From NCBI GenBank assembly GCA_005784505.1, contig VCAZ01000182.1, forward strand, positions 1-64,000: a stretch of DNA of 64,000 bases, given 5' to 3'. The notes under the pieces are model-generated. The model saw nothing but the letters and a program-made list of their open reading frames with translations, did no database searches and had not been told where the DNA came from. Source of the stretch: Bagarius yarrelli. Its lineage: Eukaryota; Chordata; Actinopteri; Siluriformes; Sisoridae. The position numbers were made by a program, and so were the translations under genes. This document shows positions 9,649 through 19,421 of this stretch, in pieces (the first letter of the stretch is position 1; each line of letters starts with the position of its first letter).

Positions 9649-10281
9649 GACCACTGTGTATGGAGACTCACATAAAGGTAAGAGGTATCACATGGTAAGA
9701 CTCTGATTTTACATGTAGCTTAATCATTAATGTTTACTGTCTACCTTTTTAAATTTCTTTTTTTAAGGCTCCAATTTTTTCTCTGTATGTATACCTCTTT
9801 GATTCCTCAGTGTGCAGGCCCACCACAGCTAGTTCAAAATAAGAAAGATTGTTTTAGTGTTTTTTTTTCAAGGGCCAAAATTGATCGCTATAGTCAGTTT
9901 CTGTGGCTATAATTATATAATCTTAATTTATTAAGATTAAGTATAAATCTTAAGTATTTTATTTCAGACAAAAAATTAGTCATATCAGACATTCCTACAA
10001 GCCTTCCTCCACAATCTCTCAGTTACCTTTCTGTACCAGTGGATAAACAGGTAAGGTATTATACTTTACACAACTAATAACTAAACACATTAATTAACTG
10101 CAGTATCTTTTATTCATCGTCTTGACTGATAGACGGTTGCATTAATTAACTAATATCGTACAATTAATGTTTATAACCTCATGTTTTTCTTCTTTGGTGC
10201 GTACCAGATCATAAGAAATGAAGTGGCTAAACTGGGATTTCTGGAGAACTATAGATGCCGTTAGTGATGAGGTCAGTTCAG
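9649..10281 (+). other. Candidate spliced exons, first set (plus strand)
   Basis: Three exon-like blocks have good splice sites. Block 1 is 9649-9677 (acceptor TTTCCAG, donor GTAAGA), block 2 is 9968-10050 (acceptor TTTCAG, donor GTAAGG) and block 3 begins at 10208 (acceptor TACCAG). Blocks 1 and 2 join in phase: the leftover G completes GAC and gives THK-DKKLVISDIPTSLPPQ-type reading without stops. Block 2 ends on a codon boundary and reads on into block 3 as IIRNEVAKLGFLENYRCR before a stop at 10262. No family is recognised and the peptide has no membrane or signal character. It may be a small gene, the 3' end of a decayed one, or chance. It lies antisense within the inferred intron 2 of dclk2. 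Confidence 0.35.
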
Positions 10282-10774
10282 GTAAATTACAAAACATGCG
10301 TGCATAAAGATCCCATTTTAATGTGACCCTAATAGTTAAAAAAACAATTTGTCATACATTTGTGTGTTAAGTAATACTGTCTATGCTCTTTTATTGGTGT
10401 TGTAGAATCATTGGTGCTTGTGCCCTCACTACCCTCTTTTTATGCTGCCCGTCTGAAACTTCAGTCAGAGCCAGGTAAACCTTTAACAGAGGAACAAAAT
10501 CAGGCAAAGTCTGCATTGTTTTTTCCACCTTGTACATAAAGCTAACTGTTGACTCTTTGTAGAATCCACTGGAACACTGCTTGTGCCATCAAAATCTTTA
10601 CCTCATTGTGTCTGTGCAGAACCTAAGCCAGCGCCAGGTAGACGAAAAAATTATGTTAAAAAATTTTCAGAGCACAAAGATTAATTATTGTTTTATGTAG
10701 GAACCACATTCACAACTTACCTACAAGTACCTGTACTGGACCTGCAAATACTGGTGAAAGGGAGTTCGTGCTGA
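10218..10774 (+). CDS. Candidate four-exon small protein gene, unknown function
   Basis: An ATG at 10218 opens MKWLNWDFWRTIDAV and stays open to a donor GTAAAT at 10282 (phase 1). It is followed by 10406-10474 and 10563-10637, each flanked by TGTAG and GTA, each starting and ending in phase 1. A last block at 10701 reads through TYLQVPVLDLQ to a TGA ending at 10774. All three junctions keep the frame and the total is about 93 residues. Blocks 2 and 3 resemble each other (ES, then VPS, then a closing EP or AP), as if one symmetric exon had been duplicated. No known domain is recognised. The alternative frame of block 4 (YKYLYWTCKYW) is matched by a paralogous segment at 12.4 kb, so the true frame is uncertain. 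Confidence 0.35.
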
Positions 10775-11059
10775 ATAACAAACAGTGGACAAAGTAATGA
10801 GAAACGTCTGGAGAGACAGTAACTCTGGCAGAGTAAGCACTGACAGAGAGGAATGAAACTACCTTTGTACCAGTGGTAAAGATGCCACTGACAATGAGTT
10901 TATCCAGAGAGAACTTGCAGCCACAAGCAAACTTGGATGCTTGTGTAGATTTTTAAAGATGGAACTGGAACAGAGCCCAAACAGTCCACACTTACTTACA
11001 GACTTCCCTGGAATTGCAGGAAATATATTTACTCATTACTACTTCAAAGGCTTTTCCCT

Positions 11060-11735
11060 TTAAAAATATCCAAGGATGGAAAAAGAAATGACAGTGAAAA
11101 AGTTTTAGACCTCTGCCTTTTATGAAATAGGTAAAAAAAGAAAAAAAATAAGTGTTCAATTATTTTATTTGCATATATATTTATTTTAACTTTAATATAA
11201 TATATTATATATGATTTTAATTTCAAGGTTAATTGATGTGTATTGTGTATGAATGCCTGTTGCTTTTTACTGCAAACAAAATGGTTTTTACTTCTATTTT
11301 GTGTTATAATTAAAAAGGAAATTCTAAAAATGAACACTAAGATATAGTATAATTTAATATACCTATTCATAATAAATTATATATTTTATTTTTGTGTAAA
11401 GCAGACTTTGATGTGTTTGTTATTTTTGCTCTTTAGGCCAATTTAAAATTTTGTTCTGGTGGTCTGTGTTACAATTGCAAAAGAAAATTATGAACCTTTA
11501 TTTGCTATAATGTATTTACTATAATTTACGTATTTACTATGTCTATATTTGCTATATTTATATATAGATAGTCATTTGTGAATTATAAGTTATTTCAATC
11601 ATGTGTAAAATGTTTGAATGTTTTTATAGTTCAAACGTGCAAAAGTGCAGCCGTTTTTAATTTACATTTTTATTTTTTAATTGCACTGTGTGGGATTTAA
11701 AAATATGTCAAGAATAGCGTTTAAATACCCGTAAA
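11060..11735. other. AT-rich stretch without recognisable genes
   Basis: Long A- and T-rich sequence with TA-rich patches (11200, 11570). The minus-strand reading frame seen here is low complexity and not supported as a gene. Confidence 0.5.
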
Positions 11736-11810
11736 ATGTGGCAGAGGGATATTCAGCACATTGGACAGCGGTAAAACTGGCTGGCACTGTTCTCCCACTC
11801 TCTACGCCTT

Positions 11811-11920
11811 TCCCCTGCCTGGCAAGCCAGAATTCTACCACTAAACTACCAATGCCTGTGTGGGAGTGCTCTAGGGTGCTCCAAGCAACATTTCTGGGTA
11901 TTGCAAAAGTTCCCCTTAGT
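11811..11920 (-). pseudogene. Diverged relic of the tRNA-Gly array unit
   Basis: 11811-11855 reads on the minus strand as the 5' half of tRNA-Gly, with GCATTGG, a D arm TAGTTTAGTGGTAGAA and an anticodon arm still holding TTGCCAG; the T arm is gone. The flank to 11920 (AGCAACATTTCTGGGTATTG, AAAGTTCCC) matches the right flank of the array units (AGCAACATTCCTGAGTATTG, AAAGTTCCC). Homology therefore extends beyond the tRNA, and this is a dispersed copy of the unit about 4.7 kb from the array. Unlike the array copies it retains G22. Confidence 0.8.
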
Positions 11921-11956
11921 AGACATCAGAACATCACATTCTATATGGCTCCTTAA

Positions 11957-12425
11957 ACCCGCACCCAAAGAAACTTAAAAATGCGTTTTGTGGGGTTCAC
12001 CTTCCCAACCACAACGAAGATCCTTTCCCCGAACAACTTGTCACAAGGGTGAAGAGGGTTTACCAGTTTCTCCATTTGGCAACTGATCCAAATGGTGTTC
12101 TCTTGTACAAACCCACTATGCTTAAGGAATGGCATTTAGCATGTTAACATCCTGCAGAAATGTGTTAGCAATTCTGAGGAAGTTGGTGTGATTTTTTACA
12201 GACACAGTGAAACAATGCATTTCAATCTTGCTCAGGGTGAGGGGGCTAAAGTAGATGTGTGGAGACCCATAAGAAAAACATCTGATCAGGAGGGCTATCA
12301 CTTTCACCAGGCTCAGTGGTTCACTGGCACATGCGTTTCCTGTGAACTGTTTCAAGCCCAAGGCATGACAGGAGTAGCACGCTTAAACTTATTCAAGGGC
12401 ACAAAAATTGATTCTATAGTTTTTT
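11957..12425 (+). pseudogene. Decayed coding segment of a multicopy fish family
   Basis: About 155 codons are readable in two frames. The first frame (11957 to about 12142) contains LPNHNEDPFPEQLVTRVKRV and LATDPNGVLLYKPTMLKEW. After a one-base shift near 12143 the second continues ILQKCVSNSEEVGVIFYRHS, then VDVWRPIRKTSDQEGYHFHQ and FTGTCVSCELFQAQGMTGVA. The smooth hand-over between frames, with no stops inside either half, indicates a once-coding sequence. I recall similar repetitive uncharacterised fish proteins with a region of the type RG(T/S)..E.FH.H...(I/V).GT, but I cannot name the family or say whether it is transposon-borne. No start codon or splice structure is visible and the frame is broken, so it is not expected to make protein. 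Confidence 0.55.
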
Positions 12426-12436
12426 TAAGTGAAAAC

Positions 12437-12525
12437 CCCTACCTCTACCTATGCTGGACTCACCTACAAGTATCTCTACTGGAACTGTGAAGACTGGTGG
12501 AAAGTAGTTTGTGCTGGGCCACAAA
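12437..12525 (+). pseudogene. Paralogue of the last exon block of the 10.2-10.8 kb locus
   Basis: The block matches 10703-10795 along most of its length (CACCTACAAGTATCTCTACTGGAACTG against TACCTACAAGTACCTGTACTGGACCTG when compared piecewise). It stays open as LTYKYLYWNCEDWWKVVCAG up to a GTAAGC donor-like site at 12529. The frame that ends in a stop at 10774 here meets a stop sooner. It lies just after the decayed segment at 11957-12425, so both may belong to one family. Confidence 0.5.
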
Positions 12526-12539
12526 CGGTAAGCAAAACC

Positions 12540-14385
12540 AATAAAGTAGGCAATTTATAATTTGTTTAATAAGTATTATGGAAAAAAAGGACATGCTTAG
12601 GCTTATGGAGTATATGCAGTCACCTCCTTACTTCAAGCAGTTTACTGGAATTTTCAGTAATCAGAATGAAAGACTCTTTGCCAAATGCCAAAAATGTAAA
12701 TGCAAGCTCAGATGCTCGATGTAGGTTTTTCTCAGAAATCATTTTTAAGCTTATAGTCTATGAGTCATTTTTGTGTCATTTCTTTTTTGAGGGGGTTGCT
12801 ATGTGACTCCTGCTTATAAGATCTGCCATCATCACATTGTCTTTGTTCTTTTCATAACTGTAGTGTAAACTCTATATTAATCTTATTACAGCCTTCAAGT
12901 CTATTTTGAATGCAGAAAAAAGTTTTGTTATGCTTTTAAAGACCTCAAAATTTTGCGACTTACAAAAACAATCATGACATTTAGCTGGCGTAGTATGATA
13001 AATGTATTTTTGTTATAAACCCTAAAAGCTTATGCTGAGTTTACGTTGCACGATTTTAGCCCCCTATTTTTCTTAACAATCAGCTTTTGCAAAATCGCTG
13101 ATGAATGCACAAAATCAAGGCAAATCGGTGCCTGTTCATGCAAAAGAAAGACACATCATAGAACTCATTAAATATCTGGATAACCTACAGCCAATGAAAG
13201 AGCAAAATACAGGACAGCAGGTAGTTCAGGGAGTTTTAGACCACAATATTAACAAGCATGGTTCAGGTACCTTTTTTTTAAATGGTTTTATTTTTGCCTT
13301 AATTTTTCTGCAAATCAGAAGTTCACAAACTTCTTGTAGGTTAACATTTTATTATACCAGTCTTCTGTAAGAACTCTTCTGTTATTTCCTTGTGTCACTT
13401 CTCAGTTTTCAGTCTCTGAATTGGAAAATTAAAGCATTGCTTGCCTCGACTCGTCTCAGTCTATTGAACCTATATCACACTCTTTTCCACATCTTCTTTT
13501 TCGCATAAATCCATCAGAGGGAGTCTGCATGTTTGAGTTATAGGCAATCTACATGACTTCCTGTTGTATTTAGTTAGCTAACTTTAATTTATATAACAAA
13601 CTGTGGACCGTGGAGAGCTAGCAAGATACAAACAAAATAAAGATAGAAACAAATGAGCATGTGCTAGCACTTCAACTTGGCAACTGTGGCTTTTTCAGAT
13701 TTTATTTCTGCTAAGAGAAGAAAGAAACTGAACACATAGCCTCATTGTGTTTTAAATGTCCCCCACTTGATATGAATCCATTCAGTGTGTGCTAAAATGT
13801 TTTTTATAAAATCTTTCAAAATATCTTTTGAGACTGATTTTTCTTCAAACACCCCTAATACCTGAGAGCAAAAACAATAACTTTCTACATTGCTGATTAA
13901 TTTTTTCTTAGCTAAAAAGCTGAAAACAGATCTTGAGTCATAAGTGAGTTTTCAAGCTTTCAATCTTATTTTGTAATTTCCATCCCTTCTGTGTATTTGT
14001 GTGTGTGTGCAGTGCAGCTCCCTGTTCCTTATTCATTTTTTCCTAACCAAACTAATATGCATGTTTCTAAAATACAGACTGTAAACATGCTTTAGGACAT
14101 TTACGTGAACACACACCAACCCAACCTCTATTTATACATTTAACAGACTATAAGTCATTGTTTGTACAGCACATGCCTGATTTTTGCACACGACACAAAT
14201 AGTATTCAGATACCTCCATGTGAAGATAATGTCTATCTGACAAAGAGGCCAATAACGGCTGCTGATGCACAAGGTTTAATTGATCTTTATGTAAATAATG
14301 TCTATCCAACATGCCTCTTAACTCATCATTCCCCTGTGACCTTTATAATGGCACAGGTCCATTATGTGTGATTTAGTCTGGTGGC
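12540..14385. other. Intronic or intergenic sequence without recognised features
   Basis: AT-rich, ordinary composition, with a short TG-rich patch near 14000. Scattered short reading frames have no family resemblance. Confidence 0.5.
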
Positions 14386-14552
14386 TTAGTGTTTAGTGAG
14401 TGTGTGTGGTTGTTTGTCTGTATGCAGCCCTGAGATAGACTGGCAATCTGTCCGGGTTGTACCCTTGTCTTTCACCCACTGACAGCTGGGATAACTCCAG
14501 CGGATCTCAGTGACCCTGATTGGAATAATCAGGTCTAGACAATGGATGGATG
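14386..14552 (+). repeat. 3' part of a common fish interspersed repeat
   Basis: Contains GATAGACTGGCAATCTGTCC, the CACCCACTGACAGCTGGGAT box, GTGACCCTGATTGGAATAA and ends in a TGGA repeat at 14541. It corresponds to the distal half of the longer minus-strand copy at 45243-45685. Confidence 0.7.
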
Positions 14553-15690
14553 GAGGTTTTGGTTTAGTCAGTCCCTACAGGAGTTGTTTGGTTCTATACC
14601 ATTCCAAATAGTACAAGTTGTTCTAAAGCATCCTAATTACCCTGATTCATTAGGAACAGCTGTTTTAATCAACTCAACAGGTGAAAAACAGAAGCTCTCT
14701 GCTGTTGGTTTGTGGACAGTCATGGCTAAGACAAAGGAGCTCACTGAGGACCTGCGGCTGCGCATTGTGGCTGCTCACAAGTCAGGAAAGTGCTATAAGA
14801 CCATATCTAAATGTTTTGAACTTCCAGTGGCTACAGTGCAAAGTATTATTAAAAAATACAAGATGTTCCGCACTGTGAAAAATCTCAGGGAACGTGGTCG
14901 GAAGCGAAAAGAATTGTTTGGCCAAAATGATGTAGCCTTTATTTGGCGTAAAAAAGGAGAAGCCTTCAACCCTAAGGTTGGGGTCATCCCCACCGTCAAA
15001 CATGGTGGTTGGAACCTAATGTTTTGGGGGTGTTTTTCAGCCGGTGGACCAGGGAACCTAATCACAGTAAATGGCACCATCAAAAAGGAGCAATACATCA
15101 AAATTCTTAACATCAGGCAGTCTGCAGAGAAACGTGGCCTTGGGCACCAGTGGACATTTTAGCAAGACAACGACCCAAAACACACAGCAAAGTGGTAAAG
15201 AAATGGTTAGAAGACAAAAACATTAACGCCTCTTTGCAGTGACCCAGCCAGAGTCCTGACTTAAATCCAATTGAGAAACTGTGGAGGGAGCTAAAAATCA
15301 GGGTGTTGGTAGGAAGACCCTCCAACCTGAAAAAGTTGGAGCTCATCGCTAAAGATGAACGGGCAAAAATACAAATGGAGACATGCAAAAAGCTGGTCAG
15401 CAATTATAGTAAGCGTTTGATTGCTGTAATAGCCAATAAAGGCTTTTCTATTGATTATTGCGAAGGGTATGAATAATTTTGGACATGCCACTTTTTGTTC
15501 AAATGTAAATAAAAGCTGAGAAATATTTTTTTCCACAATGATGCCTCTTGTACATCGTCTTATTATCTTTTGGGAGAAGCCTGTGTCATTTCCGGTCAAA
15601 AAAAACTTGCTGGTTGAATAAAAGTAACTTTAAGTAAGAATTTGCCTGGGGTATGAATAATTTTGGGCTTTCTCAAAATGCACTCTGGCC
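14553..15690 (+). mobile_element. Tc1-like DNA transposon, internally deleted
   Basis: An N-terminal helix-turn-helix region reads MAKTKELTEDLRLRIVAAHK at 14719 onward, with the second DNA-binding helix around TVQSIIKKYK. After RGRKRK the frame jumps straight to LFGQND and FIWRKKGEAFNPK, so the stretch carrying the first catalytic aspartate is deleted. KHGGWNLMFWGCFSAGGPGN follows. The second aspartate lies in QDNDPKHTAKW at 15163, after a frameshift, and the glutamate in SQSPDLNPIEKLWRELK at about 15245-15295. The terminal motif GGGTATGAATAATTTTGG occurs at 15466 and 15647. With the frame broken and one catalytic residue missing it cannot transpose itself. Exact termini are not resolved. Confidence 0.88.
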
Positions 15691-15799
15691 TACAATAAAA
15701 GTTACCAGACTGCAGTTTTCAAAGCACACAAACTTTTACAGCCATGAGATTTCAATGTACATTTAACTCTTGTCTTGTGTATCACACACATGCAAAAAT

Positions 15800-15990
15800 G
15801 ACACTCATTCATAGGGATACCAGGGGACATCCTGGACGGGGTGCCAATGCATTGTAAACACAAGTCTTTTTCACTATAAACAATAGACAATTCAGGGTTG
15901 CCCATCAGCCTACAGTTGTATATGTAGTACATGAAGTAAAAACTTCTAAAACACAAGGAGAACATATGGAATCCACAGACGAAATGACAA
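15800..15990 (-). repeat. Fragment of the common fish interspersed repeat
   Basis: Minus-strand relative of the 45.5-kb repeat, with CATCCTGGACGGGGTGCCAA near the left and AAGGAGAACATATGGAATCCACA at the right, where the typical repeat has the GGAGTTTGCATGTTC box. Confidence 0.55.
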
Positions 15991-16069
15991 GACAAGAATG
16001 AAACCACATAGTTTGAGTTCTGAGGCAAGCTATATTCTTTCTGCAATATTTTTTCTCTGTAATGTTTAC

Positions 16070-16409
16070 CTGCTTCCCGTCAGAGTGTACAGTCTTTTAA
16101 CCACACCTGAGTCCAGCTTGATGGCATCGCTGATGTCTGTCAGCACTTGTTCGAATGAATGTGCCGTTTTCTTGTTCAGTAGCATGCGCACGGCCTTGCG
16201 TGGCTTTACACCACTTCGGATAACTGTCACTAGCTTGGGCCGGATAAAGTCCTTGTTTTCTTGCTCCCTTACCTCATTCTTTAGCACAGGTAAAGAGGAG
16301 AGAGAGCGTGACGTACCAGATCTGATATTCACAGACCAGTTAGGGGTTACGTTATTGGTGTAGTCCACTTTGCGAAAGGGTTCATTGGAGGCACAGACAT
16401 AGCTCTCAC
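16070..16409 (-). CDS. dclk2: Doublecortin-like kinase 2, exon with linker and start of second DCX domain
   Basis: The minus-strand exon runs from acceptor TTTGACAG to donor GTAAAC. It begins in phase 1 by completing the glycine split at the end of exon 1, then reads ESYVCASNEPFRKVDYT (end of DCX domain 1), PNWSVNIRSGTSRSLSSL (linker) and FIRPKLVTVIRSGVKPRKAV, LNKKTAHSFEQVLTDISDAI, KLDSGVVKRLYTL (start of DCX domain 2). DCX domains bind microtubules; in DCLK proteins a C-terminal kinase domain follows. The match to DCLK2 is closer than to DCLK1 or DCX in the ASNEPFRKVDYT stretch. Family members end this exon with LDGKQ, whereas this sequence reads LTGSR because one base appears to be missing after CTG. 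The exon is 340 nt instead of the 341 expected for a phase-0 end, so it is either a real lesion or an assembly error. No following exon is seen to the left. Confidence 0.93.
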
Positions 16410-16419
16410 CTGTCAAAGG

Positions 16420-17385
16420 AAGAGAAAAGGTAAGATTTAGGGTTGGAAAATATTTCTAGTTCTAGTATTGATTTTTCAGCTCAGTTCTTAATTATACAAA
16501 CATACTGGATATTAAACCACATTGACCTTTAATATTACATCAGTTTTAAGTGACTGTTCATTATTGCAGTGTAGAAGGAGTGAGACACTTTGCAAAATGC
16601 TGTTGTGGTAATAATTATTTTTCAATATCTGAATATGATTTTTTTATAGCTCAGTTACTAGCCAATTGTGTTCTTCAAGAGTTCCTTATGGATTTATCTA
16701 TTAATTAATGGTTTTCAGCTTCCTAAAATTGTCAACTAGAAGATGCGACATCAGGCATTACAAGAGCAACCAAAGAACATTCTATTCTTTACAATAGACA
16801 AAGCAAGCTTTGTAAGAAAGCAACAATCTATGGCTGCTGCACACTTTATTGACCAGGTTGCTTGTGGCACACATCTTGTGTCGTTCATGTCTCCTGAATG
16901 ATCTTCTCATAGCCTATGTTGTCGCTGATGGGCTTGGCACTGACATCTTCCATCATGGTGGAAATGTTTCATCCTGGCAGCTCTGGATAACACCAACACT
17001 ATGTGGTGTCCATATTTAACTTCCTTTTTGCATAAAAGCAAACTGTGATGATCTGTGGCCCATCTGCCTTTCTTGAGCATTTTTTATGTCTTATACATTG
17101 TGGGGCATCTACTTTGTCGTGACTAGTCACCAGAGGCATTGCTCTTGTAGCTTAAAAGAGAGATTAACTAGAGATAAATATGACTTTTACTACCAGACAT
17201 GGAGTGTTTTCTTAGTTGGAGATCTATCCTCTATCAAAACAAAAATATTTCTGGATTTTTTAAATTTTTATATAGCTTAGTATAGTTTTTATAACCTTGC
17301 TTGCAGATGTTGTGCAGCAAAAATGTAAACAGATGCTAAAAAACTAATCAAAAGTGGGAAAAGGTTATAAAGGTAATAAAGAGAT
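16420..17385. other. Intronic sequence of dclk2, nothing recognised
   Basis: Ordinary AT-rich intron between exon 2 and the RTE remnant. Confidence 0.5.
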
Positions 17386-17389
17386 GAAG

Positions 17390-17505
17390 GAGGAGGTATA
17401 TGGATGTGATAAATGAGGGCATGATGATGATGGGTGTGAAGAGGATGCAGAGGTTAAGGATAGATGGAGGCAAACTATTAGCTGTGGCAACCACTAAAGC
17501 AGAAA
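17390..17505 (+). mobile_element. RTE-type LINE 3' remnant
   Basis: Reads with gaps as MDVINEGMMMMGVKRMQRL and GGKLLAVATTKAEK, matching the C-terminal end of the RTE fragment seen inverted at 44.2 kb (MDVINKDMKVVGV). It is cut on the right by the L2 at 17506. Confidence 0.6.
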
Positions 17506-18911
17506 AGATCTGGGTGTGAATTTGGACTCCAATCTCTCATTCGAGGCCCATGTCGACAATATTAGCAGGATAGCGTTCTATAATCTCAGAAATATCGCTA
17601 AAATAAGAAATATCTTGTCACTTAATGATGCCGAAAAATTAGTTCATGCGTTTATCAAATCCAGGCTGGATTATCGTAACGCTTTACCGTCTGGATGTTC
17701 AACTAGGTGCATTAATAAACTTCAGTTAGTCCAGAACGCAGCAGCGAGAGTCCTCACTAAAACTAAAAGATATGAGCACATCACGCCGGTCTTATCCACA
17801 CTGCATTGGCTCCCAGTGAGGACACCGCATCGATTTTAAAATACTATTGTTAACTTATAAAGCTCTAAATGGTCTCGCGCCGCAGTACTTAAGAGAACTT
17901 CTAGTGTCTTACGTTCCGCCACGCCCACTTCCATCAAAGGATGCAGGCTGCCTGTCAGTACCGCGCATTATAAACTCTACAGCAGGGGGCGGAGTCTTTT
18001 CTTACAGAGCCCCAAAGCTATGGAATAACATCCCTAGTATGTTCGGGAATAGACACAGTCTCAGTGTTTAAGTCCAAGTTAAAAAGTACTTATTTAATCA
18101 AGCATTTTGTATTGATTCCCCCTTAGATAAAGGAGCCGATCTGGGGGGACTCATGGGTGTGAGTATTATGGGATGTTAGATGTCTTCCCCTCTCTTATGA
18201 TCACAGTGTTGATGATGAGAGCGGCTGGTTGCTTAACATATCAGGGAGCCCTCATGTCTGTGTTTCCCTCTGGTTCTCCTTTTAGTTATGCTGACCTAGT
18301 TAGTCTTGCCGGAGTCCATGCTTTACTCTACATTATTCACTTAATCACTCCAAACCGTGTGATTACATTGTCACAACTGTTTTCCTTCTTTTTGTCTTCA
18401 TTTCCCTCGCTCTTCTCTCTCTCTCTCTCTCACTGTTGAGTTACATATGCCACAATGGAGCTGCCGGTGATCCAGACCCCATCTCCACCCTGGACCTGTT
18501 GGACCCTTCCCTGTGACCTGCTCCAGTGGATGATAAATCACCAGGGTGACCAAGGACGGTCCAACTCTGCCATAAAGACGTTCCAGCTGTTCTTTTAAGG
18601 ACTAATGATTATTTAAGTTGCACCACACACACACACCACACCACACACACAATGTAAACCACATAATTCCTGCATTGTTTTTCACCCAAATGAGGAATGA
18701 GTTCTCTGTTTGGTCGGTTCCTCTCAAGGTTTCTTCCTATCCATCTCAGGGAGTTTTTCCTTGCCACCGTCGCCTCCGGCTTGCTCATCAGGGACAAACT
18801 GATTTCTGTTTCATTTATCTAATATTTCTTTAATTGTGTAAAGCTGCTTTGTGACAATCACCATTGTAAAAAGCGCCAACAAATAAAACTGAATTGAATT
18901 GAATTGAACTT
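17506..18911 (+). mobile_element. L2 LINE, 5'-truncated copy 2
   Basis: Starts inside the post-RT region at LDSNLSFEAHVDNISRIAFY and continues through LDYRNALPSGCSTRCINKLQ to LHWLPV. There an extra G near 17821 shifts frame, and the reading resumes with MLTYKALNGLAPQYLRELL at 17847-18071. The 3' UTR with a TC tract at 18417-18432 ends in the L2 tail and GAATT repeats. An 8-bp match, AAAGCAGA, at 17496-17503 and 18918-18925 could be a target-site duplication but is short enough to be chance. Confidence 0.9.
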
Positions 18912-18929
18912 GAAGCAAAAGCAGAGCTA

Positions 18930-19420
18930 AGACAAGCTTAATTCTAATAGTATGTGTAAGGCTCGGCATTGCAGAACCATTTTAAATTTAACATCATAAA
19001 CAAAGTATACAGGAAGATGAGTATTTGTTTTTAGTAAGTGGCACAGTTAGTTTATAGTGCGGTGAATAAAAAAACTTTTACAGCCTGCCACAATCACTGA
19101 AATGCACTTAAAAAACTATTAAATCTGCATTTGAACTTTTACCAACTCTGTTATCTGTTGGATTCACACTTTAGTTTTAGCTCAAGTAGCTAGAGTGGTT
19201 TCTTATTCCTTTGTTTTGCACGGTTCACATGTCCTGGAGGAATGCAAAGCATTTTTGCAGTGTTGGCAGACATCCTGTATTTTCAGCGACATTCCAGCAG
19301 AACAGTGCTAAATTGAGCCCTCCGTTTACCAGGCCTACTTAAATCCACACTTTGTTGGTAAACAGAAACCACAAGTAGCAAAGAATGTATCAATGAATAA
19401 GCATTTTGCCCTGGAAAGTC
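18930..19420. other. Intronic sequence, nothing recognised
   Basis: Ordinary AT-rich sequence between two L2 insertions. Confidence 0.5.
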
Positions 19421-19421
19421 A

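Noticed and set aside
9968..10774. Treating 9649-10774 as one continuous gene
   Set aside because: Block 2 ends in phase 0 and meets a stop in block 3, whereas the downstream chain needs the ATG frame of block 3; the two readings cannot be one transcript without a frame change.
11044..11370. A 108-codon minus-strand frame
   Set aside because: Translation of AT-rich sequence dominated by Lys, Ile, Phe and Tyr, without recognisable family.
15998..16363. A 121-codon plus-strand frame over dclk2 exon 2
   Set aside because: Antisense shadow of the DCX exon.
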